Made by a program: the position numbers and the translations under genes. DNA of 64,000 bases, from assembly GCA_028023455.1 (NCBI GenBank), contig JAQFVV010012446.1, positions 6,449,501 to 6,513,500 on the forward strand, written 5' to 3'. Below are positions 35,006-46,947 of the stretch, piece by piece. This DNA comes from Epiperipatus broadwayi (lineage: Eukaryota; Onychophora; Udeonychophora; Euonychophora; Peripatidae). The notes under the pieces are model-generated. The model did no database searches and was not told the DNA's origin. It was given only the letters and a program-made list of their open reading frames with translations. Every line of letters begins with the position of its first letter. Positions within the stretch are counted from its first letter, which is position 1.

Positions 35006-36940
35006 TATAATTGTTCTCATTATAGTTGGGATTTTTTTTTGTGATTATTTCATATTTTTTTCCACACTATCCATCATTGATTGCGAGTCTGTTAATTCAT
35101 ATGGCACACTATCATCTAATGAATATTCATTATTTGGTGTGGGTTTTTTTTTTAATAGTTCATATTAACTTTTAGTATTATGTCACACAAGATGGTAGAA
35201 TTTTTACCATAATTGTTATTTAATATTTATTTATACAATTTGCATTTTTTAATCTACTCATCTTTCTGAGTTGGGAAATATTTTGATCCTTCACTGGAAT
35301 ATTACACGGGTATTATGTTAGGTTAATTACTCATTCCTTTATGATCTTCAGTTAGCAGCACAATTCTTCTTCAAGTATATGCATTTGTTTTATTATATTC
35401 AATGTTTTTGCATGTAATTTGTGTGTGTGTGTTTAAATTGTTTGCATTTTGTGCTTATTATCTCAACTATATATATATACTGACACACGCTTATCACTTT
35501 ATAGCTGAATCCAGCTATGATTGTGATAGGAGTGTAACTCTCGAAAGTGCGTAGCATTATTTTGATATTCCATTATAAAGAATAAACTGCTCTTCAGCTG
35601 CGTATTAACGCTCATCTTAATCCATTACTTGCTGTGAAGTAGAAGTATAAACATCTTATCATTACAACTAATTCTTTTGTTTCAAAAGCATTGTGACTCT
35701 CAGCTCTTCAACCACAATGTTACTGGCATTTGATTCGTTATATAATAGTGAAGGTTCAGTTATTATAATCATCCATTAGTGGAGAAGTTGGGATACACAT
35801 ATATATAGTAAACATTGTCTATTCTCTATATTATCATAAGCAATCTGTTATTTGTAGCACAGTTTGAAATAAATTAAAATATTGCAATCCAATATGCTGC
35901 CAAAAAGTAAGATTATTCCTCTCCTACATGTCAAGTATAACCATTCGCTTACGATAAACCAGAAGCTTAAACGTCTGATAAATGTGCTTGAATGATTAGC
36001 GTGAGTGTTATTTGAGCATTTAGCAAACTTGTTGTTTGATCTTAAACTATAGCTTAATTCACGCACAAACTAATGTATTTATGTTGTTTACTATCACGGA
36101 TATAACATCAGTTTCCCACAAACATGGCAGAGATAATTTCTTACTCATTTATAACTCTATATGGGGATGAACTACGCCTTAGGATAAATGTATGGAGTAA
36201 GCAATATCTGCACTATGTATTATTATTTCTAATTCACTCCAAAGTAAATGTGAACAAATATATGATAGTTGGAAAAGATTTCCACAAGTTGACATTACTG
36301 ATTGGGGTCAATAATATATAGCTCACATATTGATCATTACATATATTTATTTTCCATTCAAACTGGAGTTATAAGTGAGGGGAAAAGTCACCTTTTCCTT
36401 GTATATATATTTCTGAAGTTATGATTGAAAACATCATTGCTATATTAGTTTAGGTGCGAGTCGCTTCATACTTTAAAGCCAAGTAATACAGAATTTATAA
36501 ATAATTAAATAACATTTGAGACAATCGGGCTAGTTTGTTTATTAAATATTTGAATCTGCAATCCACCTAATGGTTATAATTGAAATATATGTACAGTAAG
36601 AACGGATCGACCTGATTATTTATTTTGATGTTCGCTTACAATGTTGTAGATTCACATTTACTTTGGGGTGTGTTATAATTCAAGATTTCTGATTGGTTAT
36701 ATTTTATTTTTCTATATCTTATCTATTAATAACTACTCATATATACTGTATATATATATAAACTTAATTATTAAACTGATAATATTTTTGCATCTGAATT
36801 CATTATCGGGGCAAATATTTTTATTGTCATTGTCTCTTTAATAATTAGCTATTATATTATGTGCAAAAAATAATTGATATTTTATTTAATTATTGTAAAA
36901 ATTATTTTTTTATTTATTAAAGTTATAATAAAACTGAAAT

Positions 36941-38000
36941 GTAAACAATGACAAACTCTATATAGTAGTGCCACCTAGTACAAGCCATAGTAATCAATGG
37001 ATGCAAGAAGGTTTTTTTTGCATAAAATCCCTATATAAAACCTTCTTGCATCCATTGATTACTATGACTTACACTGGGTGGTACTACTGTACAGAGAGTT
37101 TGTCACTTGCATTATATGCAGATGTGTGAATGGCAAAGGGTCAATACAAGGAGAAATGGGATGGCCAAGTTTTTATGAGAGCTGCAAAAAGCAAAATAAA
37201 AATGTTCTGTAGATTGCAATTTATAGATAGTGAGAGAATAGCCAAAATAGTATTTAATTGGGTTATGAGTAAAGAAAAGCAACAAGATGGGTGAGAAAGA
37301 TAGTATGGTAGGCAGAAGATTTGAATAAAGACTTTGTCAGTATATTGTTAAGTGCTATAGTAGCAAAGAATGTGATAGAATAGATGCATTAATTAAAAAA
37401 TAGAGAGCTGGAGAGATAGAGAACTAGTATGGAGGATAAAAAAGAGTCTAAATATATATAGAAGTAAACAGAATATTGAATGTGAGTTAATTTACGATAA
37501 TACCAAGGAAAGTAGTTTACTGTTTAAGCTCGAACAGGATCATTAGCAACAGAAATATACACACAAATGGAGAAATCTCGGTGATTTAAGCTGCAAGTTA
37601 TGTAAAGAAGGCATGGAAAAATATTAGACATCTGCTAATTGATTGTAAATTACTATAAGCAGAAAGAATACAAATAATGATGTTGTGGGAGAATAAACAT
37701 AAACTAAATTTTTATACAGAAAGTGGATTCTTGGTTTTTATGTTAGGCTTGAAAAAAGATAAGGGGCATTTAGATATAAAGGCCATAGGGTGGACAAAGA
37801 TGATGTGGAAATAGGATAAAGCAGGATAGCAAAAAATATGGGAAAAACTTAGGGTGGAGAATGGAAAGGGAAAATAAGTAGGCTAACAGGTTTTTCTGGG
37901 TATATTAGTTAAGAGATTCCTAACTTTGATAAATGTACATCACTGTTTTAACAGCTTGTGTAAGCATAGAAACTGGTGATTATGTGATGTTTAGTGATTT
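36941..38000 (+). mobile_element. Composite: family A hairpin followed by LINE 3' end, with target duplication
   Basis: A compact palindrome (36947-37110; arms GTAGTGCCACCTAGTACAAG and its mirror, AACCTTCTTGCATCCATTGA in the right arm) is followed by a decayed LINE C-terminus (about 37130-37900). A C-x-x-C...H...C zinc-binding remnant (CKLCKEGME near 37590-37620, then a frame slip, then HLLIDCKL) marks the reverse transcriptase tail. The unit ends with the family A tail (AGCTTGTGTAAGCATAG...). Direct repeats AAAACTGAAAT lie at 36930-36940 and 38001-38011. Confidence 0.6.
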
Positions 38001-38121
38001 AAAACTGAAATTTAATATATGTCAATTATCAAATTATAAGAATAGATCTACAAAAGTAAAAATAATTATTCCTTAAATGATAGAACTTTTTAATTTTTTA
38101 ACGCCATTTTTTTTTCTCCAG

Positions 38122-38243
38122 AAATTCATGCAGCTGTTGAACAGAAAGCGCCTCCTGGATCTCCGAAAAAGCACAAAAGAGTGAAATTCACATTCCAGAT
38201 GAACAGTTTACAAGCTTCTCTATATAAAGGAAGTTCCAATCTA
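38122..38243 (+). CDS. VPS13C: VPS13A/C-type lipid-transfer protein, internal exon
   Basis: Acceptor TTTCTCCAG, strong donor CTA/GTAAGA, 122 nt; the first two bases complete Glu, and it exits in phase 0. It encodes EIHAAVEQKAPPGSPKKHKR, which ends the disordered, Lys-rich linker. Next comes VKFTFQMNSLQASLYKGSSN L, the first strand pair of the next groove module ('(x)-F-x-F-x-(L/M)-x-(x)-(L)-x-x-x-L-Y' is typical for VPS13A/C here). The basic KKHKR cluster sits just before the fold begins. A reading frame runs past the donor into intron sequence, but the GTAAGA site and the phase match with 40828 favour splicing. Confidence 0.92.
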
Positions 38244-38299
38244 GTAAGAACTTCAAAAATTTTTCACATCAATCTTTTTGTTTTTAATAATATATATAT

Positions 38300-38600
38300 A
38301 ATATTTGAATGCAAGTATAGTGTATATACCCAACTAAATGTAATTAATGGCGATTTGAACACAAACTTTCAAGTTCCCTTCATTCATCCACTCTTATCTT
38401 ATGTAACTGATACTCATAACTACATACATATGAAAAAAGATAAATGATCTCCAATATATGTATTTTGTGCTGAACCAGCATTCATCAGTTGGTCTGGAAC
38501 ATCACTTCTTACACATATATATAATCAGTGCCCAGTTATAAGATAGAGTGGTTGACTGAAGGGAGCTTGAAATTCTGTGTTCAAACCCCCTTTATATATA
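38300..38600 (-). repeat. Family B foldback, one arm
   Basis: AACTAAATGTAATTAATGGC, then CATATGAAAAAAGATAAATG, TGTGCTGAACCAGCATTCAT and ATAATCAGTGCC match the left arm of the copies at 19957 and 54342. The right arm is missing, and the copy ends near 38600 in GTTCAAACCCCC. It begins about 57 bases after the upstream exon's donor. Confidence 0.65.
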
Positions 38601-38878
38601 TTGAATTAAAGTTTTTTCCATGCACTTCTGATGTAAACTTTGAAAATATAATAAGAATTTTACCCTTTTTTATTAAGTTAAATAAAACCATTTATGATGG
38701 AATTCGGCAACTACTATTTAAAACAACGAATGCAAGCTGAATCACATGATCTAGTAATTAACAATGGCGTTTGTGTGATTTATGTTTAGCTCGAAGATAT
38801 ATCTTTTAGCTAAAAGTAATGCTATTGGTAGTTACTAAATCACATTTTCTGCTTACATCATCATCTTTATTAAGAGTA

Positions 38879-39070
38879 GCAAACTCTCCATACAGTAGTG
38901 CCACCAAGTGCGAGCCTTTATAATCAATCGATGCAGGAAGGTTTGTGCCTAAAATCCCATCTAGTGCCTTATTCATCTAACATCCCCAGAGTAATTTCAC
39001 TTGGCGGCACTACTATATGGAGAGTTTGGTACGCTTATTAATAGCATGTGTAAGCATAGGAAATGGGGAT
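38879..39070 (+). repeat. Family A hairpin, shortened, with tail
   Basis: The left arm AAACTCTCCATACAGTAGTG is mirrored by CACTACTATATGGAGAGTTT ending at 39028. The central part is deleted between TAACATCCCCAGA and TTTCACTTGG. The tail (TTAATAGCATGTGTAAGCAT, AGGAAATGG, TTGATG) follows. Possible diverged flanking repeats are ATCTTTATTAAGAGTAGCA and ATCTTTTTTAATTAGCAG. Confidence 0.75.
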
Positions 39071-40213
39071 TGTTGATGTTTTGATCTTTTTTAATTAGCA
39101 GTTACTTAGTAACGTCATAGTATTTTTTTCGTTTGGTCTTAGAGAGTATTATTACGTAGGTCCTAGATGTTATATTTTCATGATAAGTTTATTTCAGAAG
39201 AGTTTAATTTTTTAGGAAGACGTTAGTGTAATTTTTACGCTCAAGACTTTTTAAAACTATCTGTGATATTTAACTTCTATTTTGATGACTTTGGAAGACC
39301 GCTCAATCACATACAAACGACAGCCATCTTGTTTTCCGATCAAGAGATTGGAGTACTTCAAATCTTTATCATAATTTTTTTATTTTTACAGTTTTGGTCA
39401 TATTAAGTGAAAATATTGATGTTATGGTCATCACTTTAATTAAATATCCCCAAAAGTATTTTGAGAAATATTATTTTTTTGGTGAAAGCTTTGCTTAATT
39501 AAGTTACTGTCTACTCTTTTATATTGTTATCAATTCACCAGAGTATTTGAAAACCCAGCGTGAAAGGAAATGATGATTATCCTATGTTTATATTTTGTTT
39601 ATATATATAAAAAGGGTCTCGGCTTCAAAAGTATATATATAAAAATTGAATGGCAGAAATCGTATATTTAACCAATTTCTCTACTTCGTTAATTAATAAT
39701 TGCTAATGCTTGAATTCATTAATACATTAGGGAATTTAAATAAGAAATGAAATAAATTTAATAGAGTTATAGCGATGGGCGTGTTATATAGTATTAAATC
39801 TGACTAAACCAACAAATTTTGTGAGGAGGCTCTGGCATTTGTTATGGCATTTTAATGCTCTCCACTTGGTTTATATGTTGATATTCATTATTAATAAACG
39901 TTATTGATGAAATTTAATGTTTGGATGTTTTTTTTTTATTGATTGAAAATCTAAATCTTGTCTTGTTTTTTATTTTATTTTTGTTGCTATTTGATGAACC
40001 TAACAAATATTTGTAGTTGAAAGTAGGAAAACCATATTACCCCTTCATTCTTATTATTTATCATTATCATCCTCTCCATTCCATTATAATCTACATATTG
40101 GTTAGTCTCGAAGATTATTACAGTTTAATAATATATTTGTATTTTTAAATCTTTAATGTCGTATGATATTTGTAAGAAGATTTTCTTTTTAGATTTTCAT
40201 TGTTAATTTTTCT

Positions 40214-40650
40214 AATATAAAAATCGTATGAAAAAAAAATTTGGTTTATCGTAAGTAATATAATGTAAAGAAACCTACAAACAGGTAGTCGTTAATTTAC
40301 AAACAAAACAACACCCCTAGACCATCTAAAAACAAAGTATTTGTTTATTAAAAAAAAACCCAGGTAGGATAAAAAAAAAACTTTGGTGGTTTATCGTCGC
40401 CGATGAAAAAAAATTAAAAACCGGTTTGGGGGAAAAAAAAAAAAAACTTTTACAGTAATATTATGTAATAAAAAAAAAACTTTAGTGGTTTACCATCGCC
40501 GATGAAAAAATAATAAAAACCGGTTAAAAAAAAAAAACTTTTACCGTAATATTATGTAACAAACAGACGGCCCATGAATCGGTATATTGATGTGAATTGG
40601 GCGAAAAAGAGCACCAACAGACGGCAGCATTCAGTATTCATACTATAACC
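40214..40650. mobile_element. Truncated copy of the 1.94-kb TIR transposon
   Basis: The right terminus (GAATTGGGCGAAAAAGAGCA, ACAGACGG, TTCAGTATTCATACTATAAC) and the internal blocks (ACACCCCTAGACCATCTAAA, TTGGTGGTTTATCGTC, ACCGGTT) match 10017-11957. The left inverted repeat and the first part are missing. Near-identical sequence flanks it: AATTTTTCTAATATAAA at 40205 and AATTTTTCTAATGTAAA at 40651. Confidence 0.75.
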
Positions 40651-40827
40651 AATTTTTCTAATGTAAATATTGTATTGCTATAATGCAGCATTTTTTTTCA
40701 CTTTTATTATTACTCCAAATAAAATTGTCATTTTTTTATTTAAAAAAATGTGTACAATCTTATTTTGTTATTAATTTAATTTTTATAATTGTTAAATGCT
40801 CTTTTTTTTTTGTAAATTTTATTATAG

Positions 40828-41024
40828 ACATCCGATACTCCAGGTCCTTTTCAAGCCAAAGGTATTGTTTCACGAAGTTCTCACCAAAGTCTAGCTCGCT
40901 TTGAACTCTTTGTCATTGCTATCAAAGGAGAAATATTTAATGATAATTCTCTCACTGCCAACTTATTATTGGTCAACTGTGTACTGGACGATACTAGGCA
41001 AGATCACATGCAAGGAATTACAAG
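40828..41024 (+). CDS. VPS13C: VPS13A/C-type lipid-transfer protein, internal exon
   Basis: Acceptor TTTATTATAG, donor AG/GTAAAA, 197 nt; enters in phase 0, exits with two bases. It encodes TSDTPGPFQAKGIVSRSSHQ, SLARFELFVIAIKGEIFNDN, SLTANLLLVNCVLDDTRQDH and MQGITR. The run 'L-(x)-x-F-x-(L/V)-x-x-(I/L)-x-x-x-x-x-(x)-D-x-S-(L/x)-(x)-(A/T)-x-(x)-(x)-L-x-x-C-x-L-D-D-x-R' is the closing pair of strands of a VPS13 module, and LDDTR is the expected signature. The next coding base lies 17 kb away (58013), where one base completes Arg. The exon is undamaged. Confidence 0.95.
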
Positions 41025-41229
41025 GTAAAATGATTTTAAAATTACAATTTACTATGTAAATATAAAAGCGTAGATTTGTCTGCGATATGGGCATTTTCAA
41101 ACTTAATACGGTAGAAGGTCATCTATGATAGTGGGAGCAGTATAAACGTATTGATTAGATTAAATATTTAACAAAATTGTTAAAAGTCAGTATAAATATA
41201 CAGTTCAAATCATTTTTATTAAGTTATTA

Positions 41230-41755
41230 CATACTATGTCCCTATGAAAAAGTGACTGCCCCACCCCAAACTGCCTGTAGCGCCATCTGTAAAAAAATCA
41301 TGTGTTATATAGCAACATAGTCTAGTTATTCGACAAAAAAATTTTAAATCACTAGTATGTTCCGATCATTAATTACAACGTGAAATGTGACGGCATATTT
41401 TGCCTCTTAATTCACGTTGGAACAGCTTGCTAACATTAAATTTTATTTTAAATGTGGCAAAACTATTATTGAAGTGTTGAAATGATTCAAACTGTATGGG
41501 GCAATGAAGCTATGAGTCATAAGCATAATTTTAAATGATTTACCAGATATTGTTATGGCAGGAGCGTTCCATGAAAATATGTAACACATGGCTCCATTTA
41601 ATGTTCTAACTCACGATATGGAGACGCTAGCTCCTTAAAATTTTTGTGGTGAATAACATAACTATAACATTACAAAACATGCATACTGGTTCAGCCAGAG
41701 CAATGTAGTCAGCTTGGGGAGAGAACCAATCACCTTTTCTCTGGGGTACGCTGTG
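41230..41755 (+). mobile_element. Mariner-derived short element (copy 4)
   Basis: Starts CATACTATGTCCCTATGAAA; the inverted right end reads CACAGCGTACCCCAGAGAAA and is followed by TA. It contains decayed transposase N-terminal sequence at about 41430-41570 in the same order as copy 3 (TGTGGCAAAACTATTATTGA, GCAATGAAGCTATGAGTCAT). The frame is broken by indels. Confidence 0.75.
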
Positions 41756-42299
41756 TATTTATAATAGATCGTTACCTAATTCTTTTCGTCATCTTGGCTG
41801 GGTTTACCAGAAGATAGAATAATCGAAAAAAAAAAAAATATTTGTATGCTCATTTTTAATACTGTTGGTAGATATCATTAAATGTGTTGCTTTATTTAAT
41901 ACATACATAATCCAATACATTTTAAAAATTTTGGCCATCTTTTCGAAATAGTTGTATACTTAATGTCATAGCAGGTTTGTTACTTTCGTATTTATTAGTA
42001 TATTCTATTCATTGAACTTGGACACTACTAATAAACCATCTTTTTTTTATTTCTTAACTTTTAATACATCCTTATCTTTCTGTTTCAACTATGTCAGTTT
42101 TAGTTAATATATCGTTTGAGTTAGAATGTCAAAGATCACAATTAAAAACGGAAAGTTTTTGATTTTGATTGAAATTACTATATAAAGATCCGCCATTTTA
42201 GGAAAAAACATATAAACATAGATCACAGAATATTTTAAATTATGGTTTAAATTATATATATATATATTAAACAAAAACCTTTGAAATAAACTCTACACT

Positions 42300-42545
42300 A
42301 TTCAATCATCATCAACCATTATCAATCCACTGCAGGATGAAGGTCTCTCCAAGTTCAATCCGTCTTTTCCGATGTTTGGCTTCTCTTCTCTACATCACCC
42401 CTGCACACTTTCTTATTTCATCCATCCATCTCACTTATGATCTCTTTCTGAGTCTTTTACAATCTCTTGTAATTCAGTTTAAAATTTCAATTGTCCATCT
42501 ATTATCATCTCTTCTAGCAATGTCCAGCCCAACTCCACTATAACT
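42300..42545 (-). mobile_element. RTE-like LINE, 3' fragment
   Basis: The tail is at the left (ATCATCATCAACCATTATCA), then CACTGCAGGATGAAGGTCTC. The rest matches 47895-48120 closely. On the minus strand it covers the last 70-80 residues of the reverse transcriptase (mirror of the RWIELGE...W end) with stops. Confidence 0.8.
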
Positions 42546-43618
42546 ATTATTTATTTTTTTATATTGTTGTATTGAATATTGTAGAGTTTATTCCAGAGTT
42601 TTTTTGTTTATTATATTTATTTTTTTCTCTGACTATATATATATAATAAATACATTTATTTATATATCATTATTATTATTATTAAAACTACAACTAAAGT
42701 TTTTAGTAAACAAATTAAATGTTCACAAATATTTTTGGAAGGTAATAGATATTAGGAAATTTTAAATAAATATAATTATGCAATTGCACTTATAACGGAA
42801 TTTCTTATAAATCTCTTTAAAAAACTCTCTTCTTTTTTAATCCACTTTTATTAATGAAATTTAAAAAACAATTCATTTAATCAGATTAAATTGCTATATC
42901 CTTGAGTTTGCAAGAGAGTCAGTACATTCTGCGGCCATTTTCAGACAAAATATTGTAACATCAACAATACATAAATGGTTTTACATAAGTAATTGAAAAT
43001 ATTATATTTTATTTAACTTATATACGATCTGTTCGTCACTGGTGTGTGTACATATGTGACTAAACTCATATGGATATGTGTGTAACTTTATTCATTTGTA
43101 TCTATGTAGATAAATTTACATCTAATTAAAGTGATATGCACTTATGTGAATAAGTGTGTGTGTAATATTTAATCCCATTAAAATATGTAATTCGCATGAT
43201 TCTTATGGCATGGATTAAAATTTTATTAAGTTTTTCTAAATCACAAATCTTGAAAATCTGGTAGCATGCTTTTAGCTATGTTTAATATTACGTAGCTGAA
43301 AAGACTACTTCTTATTGTAAAAATATCATGGTGGTTAGTGGAATTGAATGAATATGATATCCTGTTATTGATGATGTATTTTAATTCCTTGTAGGCGATT
43401 TGTCAAATTTGTTTTTGATCTGTTAAAGATTGTTTTTTTTATTTGTATTATTTTTATTGAAATAATTTTACTGTTATTTTTTTAGTCATATTCACAATCT
43501 CAAGCAGATTTATATGCTTACATTAATAATTTGTTCTCCTCATTCTTTTCCACAGCAACATCCAGATTTTAAACCAATAAGACATCACATGACTTACAAA
43601 ACATCACATGGTTTTTGC

Positions 43619-43800
43619 TTACACATTTTGCTACCTATAGCAATTTTCTTCCAATCTCATTATTTTTATGCCAGGTAGGGCAGCGCTAAATATGGATTTA
43701 TTAAACACTATTATCTCACATCTATTGATTACTAAAGGTTTACACTAGATGGCACAAATGTAGTGAGATTGGAAGAAAATTGCTACTAGATAATGTGTAG
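43619..43800. repeat. Family A-related hairpin variant
   Basis: CTACACATTATCTAGTAGCA (minus strand of the right end) is mirrored on the left by TACACATTTTGCTACCTATA, then GCAATTTTCTTCCAATCTCA pairs with TGAGATTGGAAGAAAATTGC. The inner part carries ATCTATTGATTACTAAAGGT and TTACACTAGATGGCACAAAT as in 31420 and 46948. Upstream ACATCACATGACTTACAAAA resembles the family A tail in reverse. Confidence 0.65.
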
Positions 43801-44564
43801 ATTTTATAATGTAAAAATTTCTACATTTTTTGGAGCAATTAATTCTTTGTATGATGTTTTTGTTTTCTTTCTCAATTTTGTCCTTAGTATTATCGATTTG
43901 TTTAAATCATCGTCTTATATATATATATACATAATGGTGGATGCTATTTCATTGAAAAGTTGAGTAGTAAGCAAAAATAACACATGGTTTTACCCAAAAG
44001 CTACTTTAATTACATCATATAACCGTGAAAACATTTATTTTTATATATTTTATGAACGGAAAGTATCCCTTTTATTAAATTGTTTGATTGATTATGTTTG
44101 CATTTATGTACGCTAATTTTTATATTGGGATTGAGAAATCTGATATATCAGTAGTGGTATATAAACAGTAAATGTTGGATTTCATTTTAATATTCACTTT
44201 TTTTAATAATTTTTAATAATAATAAAAAAAGGACACACTTAGTTCCCAATTTCATGAGTTCATAATGAACGTTCTTTTTCATAATAAAAGCACAATTGCT
44301 AAAAGTAATATAGACACTCTTGTAAACTCAGAAATACAATAAATTTAATTTTTTAAAACAGGTTTCAATACTTATTCCATCTTAATTTTTCTGCCATAAT
44401 CATAGCAATGATTAGTTTTATTACTATCAATAGTAATTCATTGTAATACACTTCTTTACAAAGTTATCTGTTGTTTTTTTCCCCCAAGATTAATAGATTG
44501 AATTTTTTGTTAAGGAAGTGGCATAATTATTCATTACATCAAAAAAATATTAAATTTGTAAATC

Positions 44565-44888
44565 AGGCAAAACTCTCCATACAGTATTGCCGCTCAGTGC
44601 AGGTCAGAGTAATCAATGAATGCCAGACAGCTTGTGCATAAAATCCCCATCTAGTGTCTACTCATCCAATTTCCCCAGACCAGTTTCTGGCTTTTAGCCT
44701 TCGTCAGTGAAGAGCCTTGGAACTGGTTTGGGGATATTGGATGAGTAGGCCCTAGATTGGGGATTTTATACAATAAGCCTTCTGGCATTCATTGATTACT
44801 CTGGCTTGCACTGAGTGGCAATACGTATAGAGAGTTTTGACTATTTTAATAATAGTTATGCGCAAGCATGAGAAATGGTGATCATATG
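44565..44888 (+). mobile_element. Family A hairpin with tail and 13-bp target duplication
   Basis: AGGCAAAACTCTCCATACAG to the mirror GTATAGAGAGTTTTGACTAT forms the palindrome (arms about 130 bp; the inner part is deleted near 44715). The tail TAATAGTTATGCGCAAGCAT, GAGAAATGGTGATCATATG completes it. AAATTTGTAAATC occurs exactly at 44552-44564 and 44889-44901, immediately outside palindrome plus tail. Confidence 0.85.
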
Positions 44889-45384
44889 AAATTTGTAAAT
44901 CTTGGAAATATTCCAGAACATTTTATTCCACTTTTTTAATCATATATTATGTTATTTATATTCTTATAACTATTTCTTTTTTTTTTTTTTTGATTCTTTA
45001 TCAGTTTTTTGTAATTTTTTTTACTTTACTATTTATAGTTTTTTTAAAACATATTTCTTTGACTTTTTACTTTTTAATATATATCTTATTCCTGTTTTTT
45101 TATTTTATTAATTTCTTAAAACAAATTCCTGATTATAAAAAAAAAAAAATTTATATGTTAACTCATCTTTTTTATTTTCCTCTAAACCTCAAAAATTCAA
45201 TTGCTTTTATTTTTAATAGCAACTTTTGATAGATTGATTTTTAATTTGATAACAGTTTAGGATAAAATCACAATTAATGAATACTAGAATTTTTTTTTTT
45301 TTATCAAAAATATTCTAAACTTGCATTTTGTTGCAAAACTTGTATTAAATCTTTACAAATAAACCACACCTCATAACGTACTTT

Positions 45385-45480
45385 TATGACAGTTTCGACT
45401 GATTAGAAACCTTCAATGTAGGTATAAGATATTTCATATATATGAAGATACTACTAGACAGTTGAAACTAGAAGGATGGA
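45385..45480. repeat. Short inverted repeat with GAAAC motif remnants
   Basis: ATGACAGTTTCGACTGATTA at 45387 and GACAGTTGAAACTAGAAGG at 45459 face each other around TATTTCATATATATGAA. The minus-strand CAGTCGAAACTGTC is the 3' half of the motif seen at 33366. The CTGAAGA half is not intact here. Confidence 0.45.
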
Positions 45481-46947
45481 AATTGTATTTTGAGATATGT
45501 AGTTTATTTGTCAAAGATGTTGTATGAATGGCCGAAATTTAAGAATTTGATATTAGTTAAAATATAATCTTAAAAAGTAAATAAATAAAGTAGCAAAATA
45601 TGTTCTGAGTTTATATGATAAATTTAGTGTTATATTTAATGAAGTATATATTTGCGTTTAAAATGAAATTAGTAATTAATTTATTTTATTGTTTTGATTT
45701 TTCATTTTGGAAAGGGATAATTTTGAAGCAAATATTAAACAAGCTCAAAGAAAAAAACTTATTAGAAAGATATGTTGGGAATCTCAAAAATTTTTTGACT
45801 GGAAATCTATTCAATTCAATCTTAAATTAACATTATCATCTTTAATGCAAAGTTGCTTAATAGAGGTGAAATGTAATTTGCTTTTATGTTAATTGCATAT
45901 AAAAATAGTATAAAGTAATGAAATTAAAATTTGTCAAATTATTTTGGAAAAGATGGATTGCAAAAATTACGTGTTATTCCTTGATAACATGTACATAGTC
46001 GTAAGTAGCTGTAAAGTTAAATGTATTATTACAGAAATAAGTCGGTTGACTATTTATGATTTCTGCTCAAAGTTAGCTAAAGTTATCTAAGCAATGGTAC
46101 TAAGATCTAACGTAATTTTGATCATAATTAATGATAATTTGACCTTACTTAGGACAGTCTTATTTTAGTGTCTTATATTTAAGGATGCTTCTGTATTTTT
46201 AAAATGAATTCTAACTTCTTTATATAATGGCTGATTCATTAAGTTATCTATGTCTTTATTTGTTTTTTTAAATTGATTTCATGTTTTTACTTTTGTAGTA
46301 TTTATAATATTTTTTTTTAATTCAAAGCAAAATGAAGTTTATAATTATATGTTTAGAGTAGTGTATATTTAGTGTAATTTCACCATTTTAAAAGTTAAAG
46401 AGCAGAATAATATTTTTTATGATATTTTCTAATTTGTTTCTTTCTTTTTTTTTTTTTTGATTTTAGAGGACATGTGTTAAGGTAATTCACCGTCACTAAA
46501 CTGCCTTTAAATATGTAGATATTTTTTTTGCTTTGCATGATAAATATCAATGTAGTTAATACACTGCATAAAATTGCCTCATATTATTTTACCTTTTTCA
46601 CCATTTTATTTTCCTCATCTTCATAATCTTTCCTTTCATGACTTAAGAAAATTACGAAACTACCATTTTTTAATCCTTCCTATGCATTCCATGTGTTATC
46701 CACCAATTTTCTGTAATGTGAGGTAAAGTTATGTAGTCGGTCCTTTGTGCACTCACTGGCAGTTGAGGGAAGGTGATAGAATAGTTCTCAGAATCAAATG
46801 AGCGTATGTGCGATTTTTTTAATAACATTCTGATAAGTATTTGTAGACATTTACACACAGGTTGCATTATTTATCTGAACCATGACTAATTTCTTTTTAA
46901 ATATCACAAGAGTGCTGTTCAGCAGTAAATTATTGTTTTCACTTCCT

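Larger units (their letters stand above)
33908..38121 (+). other. VPS13 intron 7 (4.2 kb)
   Basis: GTAAAC to TTTTTCTCCAG. It contains a short inverted repeat (34212-34330), a mariner remnant (34480-35005) and a hairpin-plus-LINE composite (36941-38000). The 35050-36900 segment carries AT microsatellites but nothing I can name. Confidence 0.7.
38244..40827 (+). other. VPS13 intron 8 (2.6 kb)
   Basis: GTAAGA to TTTATTATAG. It holds a family B fragment immediately after the exon (38300-38600), a family A copy (38879-39070) and a truncated TIR transposon (40214-40650). The 39100-40200 segment is unremarkable AT-rich sequence. Confidence 0.75.

Noticed and set aside
44902-45229. Phe/Ile/Leu-rich frames that resemble membrane segments
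   Set aside because: Poly-T and AT-rich DNA translates to such residues; two overlapping frames look equally 'hydrophobic'.
45615-45892. Frame with ERDNFEANIKQAQRKKLIRK followed by a possible GTGAAA donor
   Set aside because: It looks briefly protein-like, but there is no acceptor before it, its insertion would not fit the VPS13 homology across the 41024/58013 junction, and I recognise no family.
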